A DNA stretch of 64,000 bases, from positions 46,735 to 110,734 of the forward strand of contig CAVGED010000046.1 in NCBI GenBank assembly GCA_963628035.1. The letters are read 5' to 3'. Below, piece by piece: positions 62,475-64,000 of the stretch (its first letter is position 1; every line of letters begins with the position of its first letter). Made by a program: the position numbers and the translations under genes. Source of the DNA: 14-2 sp963628035. Its GTDB lineage: Bacteria; Bacillota; Clostridia; Lachnospirales; Lachnospiraceae. The notes beneath the pieces were generated by a model. The model saw only the letters and a list, made by a program, of their open reading frames with translations. It did not search any database and had not been told where the DNA came from.

Positions 62475-63401
62475 TTACGCCGCCTGTACCGTAAATCTCC
62501 GGATCTGGTTCGGCTTTAAATAACGCTCATAAACCTCCGGTTCTTCTTCCTTTAGACGTGTAGTGTCTACGCGGCTGCTCTGAACAGCCTTCCAGGATAC
62601 CCGGTATTTCTCGTTTTCTGCCATCTCTGCTTCTCCCAGATACATTTTCAGTTCCTGCTCGATCCTGCGTTTTTCTGTATCCATCCGCTCCATGATAGCC
62701 ACAAGTTCCTGCCTGCGCTGCAGCTTTTCATCAAATCCGGTCAAGGGTATCACTTCTTCCCTGGATTGTCTGAAATAATCTGCAATCACACTGTCTGCCT
62801 GCTTCGAACCATCTGGATCCGGCAATACGCCTGCCTTTACATGCTTTTCCCAGAAATCCTGTTCAATCTGAATCAGATTCTGAATGATCTGTTCGTCACG
62901 TTCAATTCGATAAAACTTGAATTCCCGGCCATAGATAAGCACCGCGATATACCAGGCCGACGCTCCCATGACGGACATATAGTGATGGCACTGGATCTGA
63001 TAAGATAGGGGGATCTTTCCATCCTTCCACTTATCCGCCATATAAGGGCTGGCAGTTTTACATTCCAGCCCCGCATTCTCGCCTACTACCATACGATCTA
63101 CATCTGCCAACATAAAGGGATGCTTCTCATCATAGAACATATAATTTGCCCGCTTCACCTTCTTGCCCGTGGCTTCCATGAACCTCCTCGCAACATAATC
63201 TTCAAATTCCCTGCCCTGGCGCATGGCCTCGTTGTCAAACTGTTCTGTCTCCTCTGATACCTTATCTTGGTAAACGTGTATCGCTGTCCGGTATGGATTC
63301 AGTCCGCAGACAGCTCCTGCGTCAGAGCCTCCGATCCCCTGTTTGCGATACCGCAGCCATTGGTCGTTTGACAAATCTTTTGTCGCAACCAGCTTCTTCA
63401 T
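62475..63401 (-). CDS. YqaJ-type (lambda-exonuclease-like) nuclease
   Basis: 308 residues. WLRYRKQGIGGSDAGAVCGLNPY at the start and the PD-(D/E)XK set (ADVDR, then GLECKTAS with Glu-x-Lys) define the YqaJ viral recombinase family. It resects DNA ends 5' to 3' and loads RecT. The C-terminal half (220-308) is helical with ERMDTEKRRIEQELKM. It lies between recT and the DUF932 gene. Confidence 0.92.
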   Translation of the reverse strand: MKKLVATKDLSNDQWLRYRKQGIGGSDAGAVCGLNPYRTAIHVYQDKVSEETEQFDNEAMRQGREFEDYVARRFMEATGKKVKRANYMFYDEKHPFMLADVDRMVVGENAGLECKTASPYMADKWKDGKIPLSYQIQCHHYMSVMGASAWYIAVLIYGREFKFYRIERDEQIIQNLIQIEQDFWEKHVKAGVLPDPDGSKQADSVIADYFRQSREEVIPLTGFDEKLQRRQELVAIMERMDTEKRRIEQELKMYLGEAEMAENEKYRVSWKAVQSSRVDTTRLKEEEPEVYERYLKPNQIRRFTVQAA

Positions 63402-63416
63402 CCTGCTTTCACCTCC

Positions 63417-64000
63417 CTATGCTGCACATGCCATCTGATAGGCCTTATCAATCAATGGGTTGCCTTCCACTGTTCTCAGAAATAGGTTCTCCCTGTAATT
63501 TGCTGTTCGGCGCAACGGCTGCGCATGGGTACTGAAATCAGAGACGGCATTGATAAAACGGTAAGCATTTCTTCCTACATCCTGCAGATCCGGCGCGTCA
63601 AAATAGCGCTGTTTCATGTCTTCCCGGAGCCTTTCCATGTTTTTCCTCTGCTGAAGTGTGGCACCTTCCTCCAACGGAAGAAGAAGTTCTATATACTCCA
63701 GCACCTTCTTATCTGCCAGTTTCTTTGCCCGCAGGACATCAAATTCTTTTCCCAGATTCTCCATATACGTTTCCGCTAGAAACAGCGTATTCCTGGCTTC
63801 CTGCATTTTCTCCCTGATATCGCCGGTATGGATCATAGACCAAGAACGTTTGGCTGTAGACAGTGCCAGATTCAAAGTGTTTTGACACACTACCCGAATT
63901 GGCGTGAGCGCCACCTTTACTGCACCGGAGCCATCATGGGTATTACCTGAATCCGTGAAGTTCGCAATTAGCAGCTCCAGATTTCCCTTATAAATGCTGG
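63417..64000 (-). CDS. DUF932 domain protein, C-terminal part (5' end outside window)
   Basis: About 193 codons are visible and the frame is open to the window edge, so the true start lies beyond it. The segment NTHDGSGAVKVALTPIRVVCQNTLNLAL is the DUF932 signature; a GTG at 63914 inside it is not a real start. DUF932 proteins are common in phages, plasmids and ICEs, where they resemble anti-restriction or recombination helpers; function not settled. Confidence 0.88.
   Translation of the reverse strand, partial: SIYKGNLELLIANFTDSGNTHDGSGAVKVALTPIRVVCQNTLNLALSTAKRSWSMIHTGDIREKMQEARNTLFLAETYMENLGKEFDVLRAKKLADKKVLEYIELLLPLEEGATLQQRKNMERLREDMKQRYFDAPDLQDVGRNAYRFINAVSDFSTHAQPLRRTANYRENLFLRTVEGNPLIDKAYQMACAA

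Larger units (their letters stand above)
60307..64000 (-). mobile_element. Phage- or ICE-type recombination gene block (partial)
   Basis: From the truncated permease to the window end all genes lie on the minus strand: DUF932, YqaJ exonuclease, RecT, DUF5688 and a small antitoxin-like protein. RecT with a YqaJ exonuclease is a classic phage/ICE annealing module. No integrase, terminase or relaxase is visible in the part seen, so the element type and its other end are unknown. Confidence 0.55.

Overview
This window looks like the chromosome of a spore-forming, anaerobic Firmicute, most likely of the family Lachnospiraceae. The evidence is strong Shine-Dalgarno sites throughout, a V-type (not F-type) ATPase operon, a sigma-K gene fragment, a Cys/Gly-rich 'chorion-like' small protein, a DUF5688 protein, and a Gram-positive style sugar-utilization locus built on an ABC importer without SusC/D. 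The genus cannot be fixed from the sequence alone.

Layout. 1-111: start of sigK (minus strand, cut by the window edge). 186-5607: a DUF4349 lipoprotein and a MoxR / DUF58 / transglutaminase three-gene operon. 5665-14324: complete nine-gene V-ATPase operon, transcribed G-C-I-K-F-E-A-B-D, with a palindrome-flanked intergenic element between C and I and a 12-bp hairpin between B and D. 14446-15562: small, probably sporulation-linked genes with sigma-K-like and sigma-E-like promoters. 15576-17282: an AAA-ATPase/PD-(D/E)XK protein preceded by 41-bp tandem repeats.

17475-47205 is the accessory heart of the window: about 29 kb of tightly packed minus-strand genes that read as one polysaccharide-utilization locus. 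In transcription order these are an AraC regulator, a phosphotriesterase-like hydrolase, an M24-fold protein that has lost metal ligands, an ASRT-like small beta-sandwich protein, a GH127-like enzyme, a membrane-anchored surface protein, two ABC permeases, a solute-binding lipoprotein, a second membrane-anchored binding protein, a GH-like lipoprotein, two very large secreted proteins made of repeated 'DFGI' domains (one ending in a GH-like barrel), two intracellular GH-like barrels, a double esterase (SGNH plus alpha/beta hydrolase), a Gfo/Idh/MocA oxidoreductase, a GH78-like enzyme, an RpiB-family isomerase and a terminator. The inferred flow is surface binding and trimming by the secreted and anchored proteins, import by the ABC system, then intracellular deacylation, deglycosylation, oxidation and isomerization. 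The ABC ATPase is absent and is presumably shared (MsmK type). The substrate is unknown.

47217-56256 is core or near-core: leuS, a hipBA-type pair, a Cu/Zn-SOD family protein, a GH29 fucosidase, azlCD and an EF-G-like GTPase. 56464-60306 (plus strand) holds aroF-type DAHP synthase, prephenate dehydrogenase and a NitT/TauT-type ABC pair whose permease lacks its normal C-terminus. Just after this truncation, 60380-64000 is a minus-strand block with RecT, a YqaJ exonuclease, DUF932 and DUF5688 proteins, typical of a phage or integrative element. The permease therefore probably marks an element boundary.
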